Below, piece by piece: positions 11,324 through 24,600 of a DNA stretch of 64,000 nucleotides. A program made the position numbers and the translations under genes. The stretch comes from Tetracentron sinense. Taxonomy: Eukaryota > Streptophyta > Magnoliopsida > Trochodendrales > Trochodendraceae. The notes below the pieces were generated by a model. The model did no database searches. It was not told the DNA's origin and saw only the letters and a program-made list of their open reading frames with translations. The stretch covers positions 7,216,047 through 7,280,046 of the forward strand of contig CM026570.1 of assembly GCA_015143295.1 (NCBI GenBank), given 5' to 3'. Each line of letters starts with the position of its first letter. The stretch's first letter is position 1.

Positions 11324-14300
11324 TTATAACTCTAAAGCAATCAGCTTATGTCGATTAAGATCGTTTAGGTATTTTGTTGAGTTGTATTCCTCTGCATCAA
11401 AGAGCTCCTCTGAATAGGTCCTTTGGGGTAATGGTCTTTGAGATTGTTTCACGCACTCCAAGCTTCCTTCATCACCTCTTAGTAGTTGTACAACCTGCAC
11501 CCACATGTGAACACCATTCAAACCTGCCGATAAAAAAAAAACTAGCAACAGTGTTGATTTTAGAACCTTGGTAATAAATTTTAATGTAACCATCTATAGA
11601 CTAGAAACTTATCTGGCCAGCTATTTCACTTTATTTCAGTATAAAGGTTAGAGAATAAGAAGCATGTAGATCAAATTGGCCACACAAACTACGTAGGAAA
11701 AAAAAAACGAAGATTCTCTTGTGAGGTGTTAAATTCAAATTTTGGTCAGACCATAAGGAGTGGATTCTTAGGTTGCACCTGGGAGAGGTTCTACATTGAA
11801 GTGAAACCTAACCCAATCAACTGAATATAATTATCAGTGAACATTCCCCCTAACCCTGCATCACATCTTATCTGAAAATGAAATAGGAGTGCAATAGGTT
11901 AGATGGTTAAGATCATACGATTGGGTCAATTTTTTGGCTTCGGTGATCTGATTGCGGGGACCCACCAATTGGTGGGTCGCAACTCCTTCATGTCCACCAT
12001 TTTCACCTATATATGTTGACAGACCAAACTCTTGGTCGAGCCCAACATCTACATCAAAATTTCAAATTTTTAGTTTGGATTTCCAAGATTAGCACATGCC
12101 AGACTCATTCGAGGCCGTAGATCTGAGGACTGTTGTATGCACAATGAAGCTGTCAAGACCACACGATTCATCTGTTGTGAGTCATAGGTATCTGCGAGAG
12201 AAGGATCAACAAGCTCCCTAATATCGTTCTGGTTGAGCAAAGGCTTTGCCTACACCAAGAAGTAATTGAAACAGTTTAAATCCTCAATGGCCATCTAATA
12301 TAATAGTATGCTATTATAAAATCAATTGGGGCAAAAGCAAACGTACCCATATCACAAGGCTTTGCTGGGAATTATCCAAAGCTCGGCGTCCGCTGATGAG
12401 CTCTAACAGTAGTACTCCGAAAGCAAAGACATCAGTTTTCTCATCTACTATGCCATGCATGGAGTACTCAGGAGCAAGGTACCTGCCACGGTAAGACATG
12501 AAGGACAATATAAGACTGGAAATGCTTCATACATCTCAGGAAAGAGAGGGAGTCTTAGGTATACAGACCCAAATGTGCCTTCAAATTTTGATACAGTGTG
12601 GTGAGTCCACTGCTCAGGTAGCCACTTTGCTAGCCCAAAATCGCATATCTAAATTGAACTGGACTAAGTTAGTCTTTGAAACTCCAAAGCATTGGAGAAA
12701 TAAAAGTATACATGTTCTCCTTTCAATTTTAGGCCAGTTTCTGATAATAATAGATATATTTTAAAAAGAAATTGAAGTAGATGCAACAAATAAATAACAT
12801 TGTGATATGAAGCTTTTTTGCCTATAGGCAATTTCTGTAATTTAAATTTACATCTAACTCAGAACATATAGCTCAAAAACAGGTAGTTATTGAAAGAGAA
12901 ATCCTATACCGAAGCATTCAAATTAGTTTTGAGTATGGAAAATGAAATAAGAACCAAAATTTCCTTTTGTGATTGATGGGGTGTAGAGAAGGAGAAATCT
13001 GGTAAAGAAACAACAAGAATTATAAGAATAGTTGTTCTTTGCAAGAAAATAAAATAAATCTCAGTTGTTAATTTCCAAGGAAATCACAATACAGAACCAC
13101 AAATTGCAGCAAGAATTATGGTTTTATTATTTTGATCATCCTGAGGTTTAAAGGCTACCTGAGGATCATACTGCTCTGTAAGTAAAATATTAGCAGCCTT
13201 GATATCTCTATGGATGATGCGCCTTTGACAACTCTCGTGAAGATACAAAAGACCCTCAGCTGTCCCTAAAGCAACCTTATACCTAATACCCCATTTTAGT
13301 TTTTCCTTTGAACCTAGAAAAGAGAAACACAAACAATATCAGAAAGTCCCCATAACTGTAAGTATTTGAGAAACAGGAACACAAAAAATGAAATTACCAT
13401 AAAGTAGAGATGCTAAGCTCCCATGAGGAGACAATTGAAGAACAAGGTGCATTCCTCCTTCAATCCCATACCCAATCAACTTAGCAGTATTGGGATGGTT
13501 TACATGGACGATAATCCCGAGCTCAGATAAGAAGTCCCCTATCCTCTCTTCTTGAGTTCCTCGGGTCAGCCGCTTAATTGCTACAAGCTGCCCACCTTCC
13601 AAACACCCCTTGTAAACTTCAGCATAACCACCTCTTCCGATCACATTTTCTATACAAGAGAAATAGTAGTTTGTTTTTGTCAGGCTAACACCACAATTGA
13701 ATTTTTAATCACAATTCTAAAATTGGGAATCTAATATCTGAAACACATATTACAAACCAAAGCTGAAATTGTTGGTTGCAGTTTCGAGCTCCGATAGGGT
13801 GAAGTTCTTCCAGGAAGACTTGAAATAGGATGAATCGGTATCTACAGAGGGATTCAGAGCTGGGGCCACATTCTCCCTCACACATCGGCTCTTTCTTCTT
13901 GAAAGCTTCGGAACACTGAGAGAAGTGAAGGAGGGTAAGTGCCTTATCGATCTAGTTTTCAATAAATGGAAAATTCCACGCCATTGAGAAGAGCCTCTTG
14001 GATTTGGTTGAGCTTCTGAGTCTGAGGTGCTGGGTTTGGAAGAATCCGTTTCGGATCCTAAGCTTCTTATGCAGTCTTCGAGAACTCCTCTAGGAGAGGA
14101 CATATCTAGTCTCTCCTCCATATCTAAAGATCTCAAGTTTAGTAATAATGGAAAAATCTAGCATTAGCACAGAGACAGAAAAAAAAAAAAGATACAGAAA
14201 TGCGATATCTGGGTGTAGGAAGTGAAAGATTGAGAATTTACCTTGAGCAGAAACAGAGACAGATGACAGAGTAACGGATTTTCTATGTCGAACATGAGAA

Positions 14301-14954
14301 ACCTTGCTGTCTGGGGCTTCCCCAGTGATGTCACCAGAACTGTGACTGTTTTTGCTGCGAATAGCCCATTTGTTAATTAGAGAACAGAGAGAAAACCAAA
14401 CCAATGAGAGCTTGCAAACAATCCATGAAATAAAACATAAAATTAAACAAAATCGCTGAAAAATTCATGTACAGCATTAAAATACAAGGGGATTACAGAA
14501 AAACTGAAATCCCATTAAAGGGAAAACATGGTGAGAGAAACTGAAGAGAAAAGGGGAATAAACAGAAAATGACATCATAAAAATCTGGCTTATGATTTCA
14601 TAAGGAAAACAAAAATGCTTAACCAAGAAAAAGCTAGAAACCCATTTGAGAAACAAAACCAGAGAACCCCAGGAAAAGAAAATAATAGAGAAACCAAAAC
14701 GAAATCATCGAATATCTAGGTTGCAATTTCATAAGAACACAAAACTAGCAAAACCCAAATAAAAACGAGAAGTCATTATACTAAAACCAGAGAAACACAG
14801 AACAACAAAGAACGAAACCCTCCAAAAAAATTCCTGCTTTGCTACCAAATAATAACACAAAATGGGCCAACCCAAGAAGCTGAAACTCCAAAATGAAAAC
14901 CAAAAAAAAAACGTACCATGAAGGAGAAGCTGAAGTTTCTCGAACAGCTTCCAT
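11324..14954 (-). CDS. RBK1/RBK2-type ROP-binding receptor-like cytoplasmic kinase
   Basis: This is a serine/threonine kinase of the receptor-like cytoplasmic class (RLCK VI). RBK1 and RBK2 bind active ROP GTPases in Arabidopsis. Minus-strand exons: 14954-14917, 14354-14242, 14123-13758, 13649-13398, 13313-13159, 12648-12569, 12482-12347, 12249-12100 and 11494-11324, giving 486 codons plus stop with all phases closing. The N-terminal ~150 residues are serine-rich, with [17 protein letters not shown] as in RBK2. The kinase domain has the glycine loop GRGGYAEV (177-184), Lys198, Glu215, HRD 291-293 and DFG 311-313. The tail contains [20 protein letters not shown], again RBK2-like. There is no transmembrane segment. 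The catalytic residues are intact, so the kinase should be active. The last intron (12099-11495) appears to use a GC donor, and the residue before it is Leu where relatives have Gln. I rate family assignment as near certain, RBK2 over RBK1 as likely. Confidence 0.92.
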
Positions 14955-15560
14955 GAAGTTTCAAAGGAGCAGAAAACCAGACAACAGAGATGCCAAAGAG
15001 AAGTGAGAAATGAGAGATAATGCAATAAATGAGATGAAAATAGAGGTCGACATAGTTTCTCTGAGCTTAAAAAAATCCTTGTTAGTTTCCTACATTGCCC
15101 CAGATTTCTCTGCACGAAACTCGGGTTTAATCTTGGAAAGGATTTTTAATCCTTACAATAGTCCGTGAGAATCGCCGTTATCTATTGGGATACACTTGGA
15201 ATTGATGAACAGGAAAGCAAACAAAGCTGCGATTGCTTAGCAGAAGAACAGAAAAAACTGACACAGCTGCGATTTCGTTTCTCCAACTTAAACCCTCGTG
15301 ATGGAGGGAACAGAGAGACTGAGAGTCGTTGATTTGAATCAAATCCTCACGCAAAATTATTTAAATAATAGAGACGTTTTTATTTCTGTTTTTTGGTTGA
15401 TAGTAAATAATATAATAGAGACGTTGAGGGGCCACATTAGATACAGTAAGACAGAGAATGTTGTATCCCCCCTTAAGAAAGTGCCATGAATTGAAGGCTG
15501 GGCTACCGGGCCAATGAAACTTATGTCTTAGGCGAAATTTTTGATATGCCTCGGCTTCAA
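14955..15560. other. 5' UTR and promoter region of the RBK-like gene
   Basis: This is the upstream flank of the minus-strand kinase gene. No in-frame upstream exon is needed, since the ATG at 14954-14952 opens a good family-like N terminus. No convincing TATA box was identified. 15290-15560 holds no recognised gene. Confidence 0.35.
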
Positions 15561-15561
15561 G

Positions 15562-16130
15562 TAAGGTGTATTCGAGTCCAGCTCGGTCAAGCATGGTCTT
15601 GGCTCAAATTATAGACTTGAGTTTGGCTCGAACAAGCTTATCAGGCTCAAGTTCCATTCGAACTCTAACATTATTCAATCCTGTTTGGGTTGGCTCAAGC
15701 TTGATTCATGAAATTATTTTGTTTAATTTTAATAAAAACGGTTATAATTAAATTGAAATTATAGAAAATTAATACATTCTTATACAAATTTTTTTTTTTT
15801 TTTGGGTAGTCCTTGCTTTTAACTTATTTAACTTTTTTTCCTTATTATTATCTCTTAAAATTATTTACTATAATTTTTTATAAATAAAGCTACAATATTA
15901 TTTTGTATTAATATAAATAACAGTTACAATATATATATATATTATTTTGAGTCGAGTTGAGCCGAGCACGAGCCGAATCAGATTGGGTTGACTTAGTTTG
16001 GCTTGTTTAAACATTTGAGCTCAAGTAAAAGCTTAGCTTGATTCATTCGAGTCTATGTCAGTTTGAACTTAGCTCGAACAAGCCAAACTCAATCGAGTCG
16101 ACGAGCCAGCTTAGCTTGAGTGCAACCCTA
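15562..16130. mobile_element. hAT-like non-autonomous element, GAGCTCGG-rich
   Basis: The termini are TAAGGTGTATTCGAG on the left and, reverse-complemented, TAGGGTTGCACTCAAG on the right. Subterminal regions are dense in permutations of GCTCGAGC/GGCTTGAGC in both orientations, around an AT-rich centre. It belongs to the same family as 16167-16585 and 31906-32572. No target-site duplication is visible. Confidence 0.5.
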
Positions 16131-16166
16131 CCATTTAGTTATTAGAAATTTTTGTAATACAATTAT

Positions 16167-16585
16167 TAGGGGTGTATTTGAGCCGAGCTTGGTCCAGCTC
16201 AGCTCGGCTTGAAAGGGATTTCATATAGGCTCAAGCTTGGCTCAACTTAAAATGATGCTTGAAAAATCGGCTCGAAGCTCAACTCGAAATCAAATAGCTT
16301 GGCTCAAGCTCAAATTGATTTATTTAAAAATAATAATTTTAAAATTAAAAAATTATATTATTTTTATAAATAAAAATTTATATTTTTTATATAATATTCA
16401 AGTCGAGCCAAGCTCAAGCTGAGCCGAATCAAACATGCCTTGGCTCGAGCTCGGTTTGAATACATTACAAGCTTGAAAACTTAGCTTGGCTCGGCTCGAT
16501 CGAGCCATATTTTTTAGCTTGAGCTCAATTTGATTGAGCCAACTTGAGCCAAGCCATCAAGCTAGCTTGACTTGTCGGTACCCTA
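16167..16585. mobile_element. hAT-like MITE with near-perfect 8-bp TSD
   Basis: The left end is TAGGGGTGTATTTGAGCC and the right end, reverse-complemented, is TAGGGTACCGACAAG. It is flanked by ACAATTAT (16159-16166) and ACAATTAG (16586-16593), an 8-bp duplication with one mismatch as expected for hAT elements. The arms are full of GGCTCGAGC-like short repeats. There is no coding capacity. Confidence 0.7.
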
Positions 16586-16593
16586 ACAATTAG

Positions 16594-18087
16594 ATAACTA
16601 ATGACTGATTTAAATACTATTGTGTGCCTTACACGGCCTTTAATATTCACACAATCTTTCTCGTAAGCTTCTTTATACATGTAATTATTTTTTAATCTCC
16701 TCTTGTTGTTGAAGGATGGGCATGCTGATACTCATATGTTTCCGTGTGCGCGTGGGGAAATTTGTCTATATTTTAATCTGATACTCTTATGTTTCCATCA
16801 AAAAGTAAGTAATTAAAAATAAGATTATGGTTGTGATGTTTGGTTTATATGATTATATCCCATCCCAGAGATAGCGAGTGCTTGGACACTCCAAATGAAT
16901 CATACAATGGCCTCCATTAGAGGAACTTGGTTATTTATTACAGTATAGTGTCGGTTGCCTATACACTGAAGAGCTGCCCATAACTACGTAAATGGAGATA
17001 GCCAGATGCTTTGTTAGGTCCGAAATGTCTTGTAAAATCGAAGTCAGAGATGGGCCAGGCGACGCCGGTTGCTGCGCTTACATGGTGAACCATGGCTCTA
17101 CCAATAGGACTCACTGAATGCACCCTTTCTGCATTAAAGGTGCTTGTGCTCTTGTCTAACTACCATGCCATCATTGGTGACCCTTTTTTCTTGCTCTGTT
17201 TAATCACCATTCACCAGGTCATTATCAGATATACCAACTGTAGCATAAATGTAACTGGCCCAACCTTAGAACATCAAAGGGACAACTAATTTCTATGGAC
17301 ATCATGCCCGCCTTCCCCGGTGGATCTTAGCGAGCACGAGGCCGTGACTGAGACTGGTCGGTCGGCGATACTAAATCTGATCCCTGACCATTAAACTTTT
17401 CTTAGCTGCCTGATTTTAGCTTTAGATTGGAAGATAAGTATCATTGGTCCTACAATTTTGCGCTATGGCCCATTGAAGAGGTAGCCAACCAACCATTTTA
17501 AAAGTTTGGATCTGTGAAATCATACGCAATATGTTATTCAAGTTTCAAAAGGAATGGATGTAGTATTCCAGGTTTGTTTGATGTTGGTTGGTTTTGATAG
17601 TTCTGCAGTTCTGTGAATTCGAGATTTGAACAGTCATTATATTGGATCAATTTTTTACATGATATCAGTGACTAGTCAATCTCGCTTCCTAACGTGTGCC
17701 ACCGCAGAATTATGCTCTTATGCAGGTACTTTTGATGGTGTGAGTTCCACCTGTCACGGACAGCAACGTAGGCTCAAACACTAAAATTTGGAAGTTGAGC
17801 ATCTGACCAGACATTTTACCTGTTCCTGCTATGTTGAATTATCCTTTCTATTGTAATAATACTGATCTTCAAGTCACCCAGGACCTTTTTACAATTTCCA
17901 TCTAGGCCATGTTAATAGGCATATTAACATTTCTCACAGAATATGCACTATGTACATTCAATCAATATGCATTAAAATTAGACACCAAAACTCCATATAA
18001 ATCCACAATAATTAAAAAAATTGAATAAACATGTATTTTCCCTCTCCAATTTTCTTTTCCATGAACTTGGGAGTAATGCATCCATGA
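16594..18087. other. Intergenic DNA downstream of the At4g15545-like gene
   Basis: No gene recognised. A short open frame at 17092-17289 (plus) has no family similarity that I can see. The 3' UTR of the minus-strand gene must end somewhere in or just above this stretch. Confidence 0.4.
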
Positions 18088-18358
18088 TGTAGAAAAATAT
18101 CAACAAATCAGAACAAAAATAGCAAATATTCACACAAATACATAGTTGGCAAGGTGCCTACATCCACGACCACAGAGATCGTTTCACTAATTTCTTATGA
18201 AAAACAGATTACAATTCTCTCTGCTACCCTTTCCTCTCCTTATCTGCGTACTGAAGAAAACCTAATCATAACACAATTATATTTCTCTATACAATGATGT
18301 AAAATTACAAAATTGACATTCACGAACCCTTAAAATTACGAGTGAAGCCTGTTGTACA
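18088..18358 (-). mobile_element. Copia-type LTR relic, inverted copy of 10324-10585
   Basis: On the minus strand the sequence contains GTGTTATGATTAGGTT, a RTTAGTGAAA.GATCTCT block and GTGGATGTAGGCACCTTGCC, in the same order as the plus-strand copy at 10324-10585. It lies a few hundred bases downstream of the At4g15545-like stop codon, so it may be transcribed as part of its 3' region. Confidence 0.5.
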
Positions 18359-18668
18359 GCCCGAATTGACAATCAACCAGAATAAAAGGCACACTACTCA
18401 TAACACATGTTACTAAGAAGACTCCATTTGCCAGTATCCCAGAAAAATAAGAGCATGCCATCCAAAATGTGCTGTCTCAAACATCACACGAACTTGCAAT
18501 TGATATAGAAATAAACAAATGGAAAGATTTACAAAGAATCGTCCAATGATACTCAAATTCTAGCTCAAATTATATATCTTTTTCATAATTTACAACAAAA
18601 GCTGAAAAAGGAGTCAATAAGTGGTACATTTATGCTTACATACTTGAGGAAATTCACAGTTAGGAATT

Positions 18669-21600
18669 TCAATGGGCATTACGAGTGATCAATCCCTCGA
18701 ATATGGCATAAAGGTCCTTATTATCTGGCCCGAAAATCTCATCAGCCTTCCTCAGAGTTTCCTGAAATATTCCACACAATAGCTGGATAAAGATGGGTTC
18801 CACTGGGAAACATTGAAAGTGAGGAAAAGGAAACAGACTGTTGAAGTCATATACCTCTCTTGTTTGTTTATGGGAATTCAACTCCTTGACATTGGCTAGA
18901 AAAGCACCAAATTGCTCGTAAGACAAACGACTCCTGATGAAACAAAGGAAAGGATCAGATTTGACAGCTCTTGGACATGATGTGCCAAAGTGTATCTATG
19001 GATGCCCATTTAGGACTCGGGCAATTCAATGGTGGCTCCTGCTGTTCCAGCCAGTAGGAACAACGGATGATGCAAGCATCATGTATTGAAATGTATTTGG
19101 GCATGTGTTTATGTGTTCATGTAAAATGGGCATCACCTATGAGGCTACGACTACTCTTTGTATATCCCGACTTTGGAAGAGCACAGCCTGGAGACACGTT
19201 ATTGTTGGAAGATTGACTAATAGAACAGATCCGAAGGAAAAGATAAACAAGCACACACACAAAGAAAACACGAGATATATGTGGTTCGGCAATAACCTGC
19301 CTACGTCCACTGGCCAAAATCCGATTGCTTTTTCCTTATTCAGAGAAACCTTGATAAACTAGTACAAAATAATTCTCTCCTCTCAGATTAAATCTCAACC
19401 CAAGCCCAGAGACCCTTTGTACACCCCACTCAAGTCACCTTCTCAATGAACCCGAGGAAAAATCCCTATCTCCTTCCCTTAAACCTTTTCCCAAGCCCTA
19501 GTGTGCTTAATCCCTTCCTATTATCTCCTACTATGAAACCCTAGACCTATAAGAACATATTTATAAGCCTACATTAGAGTCCTAAATAATTAGAAAGTCT
19601 CTCTTTCACACAACTTACCAAATCCGGGTTTAGAAACCCTGTTCCGCGAAAACCAGTCGACTGACTTGAAAGTCTTGGCTACTGGAATTTGCAACCTGTG
19701 TAATTTGGGTGACAATGGTCGACCAGTTTGCAGATCTGGTCGACCGGTTTCCCCAATTTGAGCCACACCCTTCAACAATTATATGTATATTTATTGATCT
19801 TTAACAGAATTAAGTGGTATACTGAACGCTTTTGTATTAGGCTTTCAGTATCCCAAACCAAGTGATTTGTATGTACCGGACTTGGCGAAAGAATTCTTTC
19901 CCATCGACTCGAGGTCGTCCTGAAACAAATGAAAAAGTGGATTTGTAAGAGAACATGTAAAATGTTTATATATCCCCCAAAACAATATTAGAGCCAATCT
20001 ACTAATACAGGCACACCTAGGATATGAATCCTAGCATATAGTATTTCTCAAAAAAAATGCCTACTGTGTCTGTTTATTTTTCTTTTGTGTCATGCCTTAG
20101 CGTAGAATTTCCACTTTGGAGGTGGAGTACACGCCCCCCCCCCCCCCCCCCCCCAATTTTAAAAAAAAATTATTCTCTCAAAGAAACAAGCATATACTTG
20201 TTGGTGAATTGAAAAACAAAACCTCTGCTTAGTGCTGGCAGAGAATTTATTCCTTATATAAGATTAGAATTTCCTCTTATTGCTTCTCTAGTTTCCTGTT
20301 CCCACACTATGGTTGGCTTGAATCAAGTGGACATTTCAATCAAATAGCTTGGGGTTTGTTAACCTACTTCTCAATTTGTTGGGTACCCAATGAAGAACAA
20401 TTAAAGAATCATTTATCCACTATCAGTGTGGAATGCCACCAACAACAAACCTCCTCCTACCCCCTCAAAAAGGAAAAAAAATACTGAATTCGAAAATATA
20501 CTACAATGAATTTTAAATAATCTACACTAATAAAGAAAACAGTTTTGAAAGACATTTTATACTAAAAATCTGTTTATGTTGAATGTTTTTATTAGGTTAA
20601 TGGGGGATAAACATATTATTATGAATTTTATCAACACAAAAAAGAAAAAAAATAATACTTTTGTAGTACAAGGTTAAAATAGCTCATATAACTGGTTAAA
20701 CTAGATGGTTCTTGTTATGTGATTTCTTGGGCGGATACAGTTAGGACATTCTTTGGAAGTGAACTAACATGATTGACCTAATTGTTGTTTTGTTTGTTAG
20801 TTGAGATATTTGTGTAGGCCATTAGGCCTTTAATTTGTGCAACAAATAAGAAAGCCGGCTCATTGGATGAAGTAATGTAAATAACAATCCTTGGGGTTCA
20901 ATTCCCTAGTTTTTCCTCTCATCAAATAAAACTCCTTCACTTTAGATCTAATAAGAATGCGGGAAAATATCTGGGATAAGTTGCATCTCTATCACAAAAT
21001 GTGGTGCATCTCCTTTGTCTGTTTAGAAGAGTCGGAGAACAGCTCTTCGGAAAATACACCACCTATGTGACTAGATTGCTGACTTAACAGCTTATGTTAG
21101 ACTAGGCAGTCAATCCACTAATACCCAAACAGCTTAAAAGGAAAAAACTAATCATGGTGTGTGATTGAAGGATTTAGATTATTTATCAGCATAATAAGCC
21201 TTTGTGGTTGTTTGTATAACTGGTTTCTCTCGTAGTCATTCTGTAGGATGACCTCCACAAAAAATACAAATAACATGGAAACCTGATATATGATGAACTC
21301 CCTCTTAGAGCACGTGGCATGGTTGTGACTGTTGGAAGTAAGTTTACCTACTTCAATTTCTATTCAGATTGCAAGACATGATTTCTTGCTTTATGCATCT
21401 AGATGACTTGAATAATTGCACCTAGTACCGAAGAATAATATACCCTAGAGGATTCAGTGAGAATAACTGAATATGGATATACCAATACTGGATACACCAA
21501 TACTAAGAAGATGCACAAAAGCAGATAAAATTTAACTTGTGTTTCCACAAGAGAAGAATGTGAATGGTTAAAGAATACAAGCCATATATAAATTAAGCAG

Positions 21601-24600
21601 GAAGAATAATTTGATATGGCTCAAACAGCCACATATTGCTAAGTGATAAGTAGAAGAACAATTAATCTGGAATAGAAAATTCCAGGTAGCTGTCATATGG
21701 AAAGTAAAAATGCCTTTACTTAATAATTCAATTAATTTATATTAATAAATACTTTTAAAATTTATTTTATGCAATTAGTAGGAATATTCAATATAGGTCA
21801 AATGGTCAAGCATGATTAGTATTATTTCTCTAAATAATTACTTAAATTTGACTTTTATATAAGGTCTATAGTTTAAATAGTTTACTTATAAAAATATTAA
21901 ACTTATAAATAGTATCTATATAATAACCAACTTTTTAATTTGCTAAATATAAAATAATAACTATCATGAAGAACCAAAGTTTGCCGCATAACGGTGGAGA
22001 ACCTCTGGTAAGAGTAAACTATTTTTTTTTTATGTTTACAATATAAAGAATATTTTGCTGAATAGACTAGGGAACAATTATATAATTAACTACTTTTAAT
22101 AACTGACAAGGAAACAAAAACTAAAAGGTAGGAAAAAGATATTACATGAGACTTTAGGTAAATATATGTAAATCTAACTCCACTGGTATTAGAGTTCTAG
22201 TAGTACTTTAATTAATTTACTATCTTTAATAATTGGTAAGCAGGGGTGAAGCCAGGATTCTTTGTTAGGGAGGGCTAAAATTTTTTTTTTGAGCACCAAG
22301 TTCATAGGTCATCAATTTCAAGAGTTTAGGGGGGGCTAGAGCCTAGAGCCCCCATCCTCCTCGGATCCGCCCCTCTCCCAGGCTACACCCTCTGAACACT
22401 ATACAGATTTCTTTTTTTTCAAAATTTCAGAGGGGGCTTCAGCCCCCCCTAGGCCCCATGTGGCTCCGCCCTTGATGGTAAGCAACCAAAAATTGAAAGG
22501 TAGGAAAACGACATCACATGAGACTTTAGGTAAATATATGTAAATCCATTTGCATTATAGTTCTAGTAGGATTAAGTGTTTTTTAGTAGTGGGACTCGTA
22601 ATATTAGATCATATTATTCGTGTGGTCCACTTGTAAGTAGTATAAAATTAAAATGTATTAAAGCAATAATTACTAAAATAGACACATAAAAAATTAATGT
22701 ATCATAAAATTGGATAATTTCAAATAATACTGTCCAATGAAAATATATTAAAAATTAGTTTTTAGAAAAAATCACTTAAGAAGTTCTTGTACTTCTAATA
22801 ATAGAATGATATATATATATATATACACACAAACACACACATACGTATATATCTTCAAAATAAAAATTAAGGATTTAAGCTAATTATTTAGGGGTTTTTC
22901 TGGATTTTCTATAGTATTGAACTTGATGATGTGAGTTCTAGGTGGCTGGCCCCGTGGTGTCTAAGGGGAGATTTCAATTGAATCATATTTTCTCATGAAT
23001 GCAACAAAATGAAAGGTTAAGCATCCAATCCCATGAATATTGGCAATAAGAAAACTGATATGTATCTCTAGACAGGTTCCCCCACGCTCAACATGTGCCA
23101 ATACGCCATTAGTAGGCAATGCCAAATAGTCTGTCTGATCAGTATTTTCTCCTATTATTCACAGTCCAATAGCTGCCAATTTTGAATTGGCTCTAAAAGT
23201 AATAAATTTTGAGCAATGACATATAAATTGCAAGCCACTCATTAAGATGGCCCTTTGAGTCGCTACATAATGGATTCCAGAAATCCATGGTGGTTGAACT
23301 TTGAACCATGTTGACATAAACAAGAAGAATCATAATGCTCACATCAGCATGGCTTAAACAGAGTAAAGTGAAGGATCCAAAGCAATTGAACCTGCTCAAC
23401 AATTTAATATGGTAGATTTACATAGACTATATCCGTTTCATTTCATGATTAGCATGTAGATAACTTTAAATAACATCCATCAGAAAGAAAGTTTTTAGAC
23501 TAACCAGTTTGTGATCCTATGTCAGGAGTACTTGATGATTTAGAACTGTGATGGCTTGGCGGCAGAGAAGAAAAAATTGAAGACTTATCATCGAACATGC
23601 CTCTTGTGGATGAAATTGAAATTGAATGTCGCCTTGGGGAAGTTGGTTTAGACATTCTCGTTGGAGATACTGAGGCGGAGAGACTTGGAGGGGAACCTGG
23701 AGGAGTCAGGTGCGGTGTGCTAGTTTGGGATGCTAATAGAAGGTGATGTGATATGCCAGGTCTTGAGGCTGTCGCAATAACAGTAGTAAGATAAAGCAAT
23801 GCAAGAAAAGCTAGAGTTTATGCAATCATACAGAGAAAATTTTCTGTCCTTGGTGTGGTACCATATATCTGGCTCACCTGTATCTCAATTCATATCATTT
23901 AAGGAAAGAAAAAAACTTTTGATAATGTGAACGGTACTGCATTAAAGGACACGACTTTTGTGCCAGCATCTATACTCAAAGTTAAACAAGAAAAGCGAGC
24001 ATACTGTCTGACTCACCATCCTCTCTAAATGAATGTCCTGTATCTGAGAACTGACTCCGAAAGGAAGATGATTTTGAAGGTGGTAATGTAGCATCCTCTT
24101 CTGAAACAAATAAAGAGAACTTTCTTAAATTAAAAGGTAGTGTGAACTAGAAGTCATTTCTGGATTCAAAAATAATAATTTATTAAGGCCAACAATCTAT
24201 GACCCATGTGCATAATATATTAATTTTCAACAATGATAATCACAGAATCTAGGGTTCCCCATATCTCTGTGGTAGACCCCAAGGATTGTATAAGTATAAC
24301 CAATGGTACAGCCATAAGTGTCAACCATATGTAGGGGAGAGGATACACCATTTGATCGGCCCCAAGTCTCAACAAGAAGATCTCCTCAGCTATACATAAA
24401 CTGATCAGATGATTCTAACCACCTGAGCTACTGCACCATTTGGACAGTCATAAAATTATGCTGAACTGTCTAAGAAAATTTAGTAGACTAGAAAGGTTTG
24501 CATGATCCAATCTATTAAAGTTCGGGGCCCATCAATTGGCATGTCTCACTCCTTTGCATGCCACTATGCCGTTGGTACCCATCCTTACAGTCTAAAAAAT

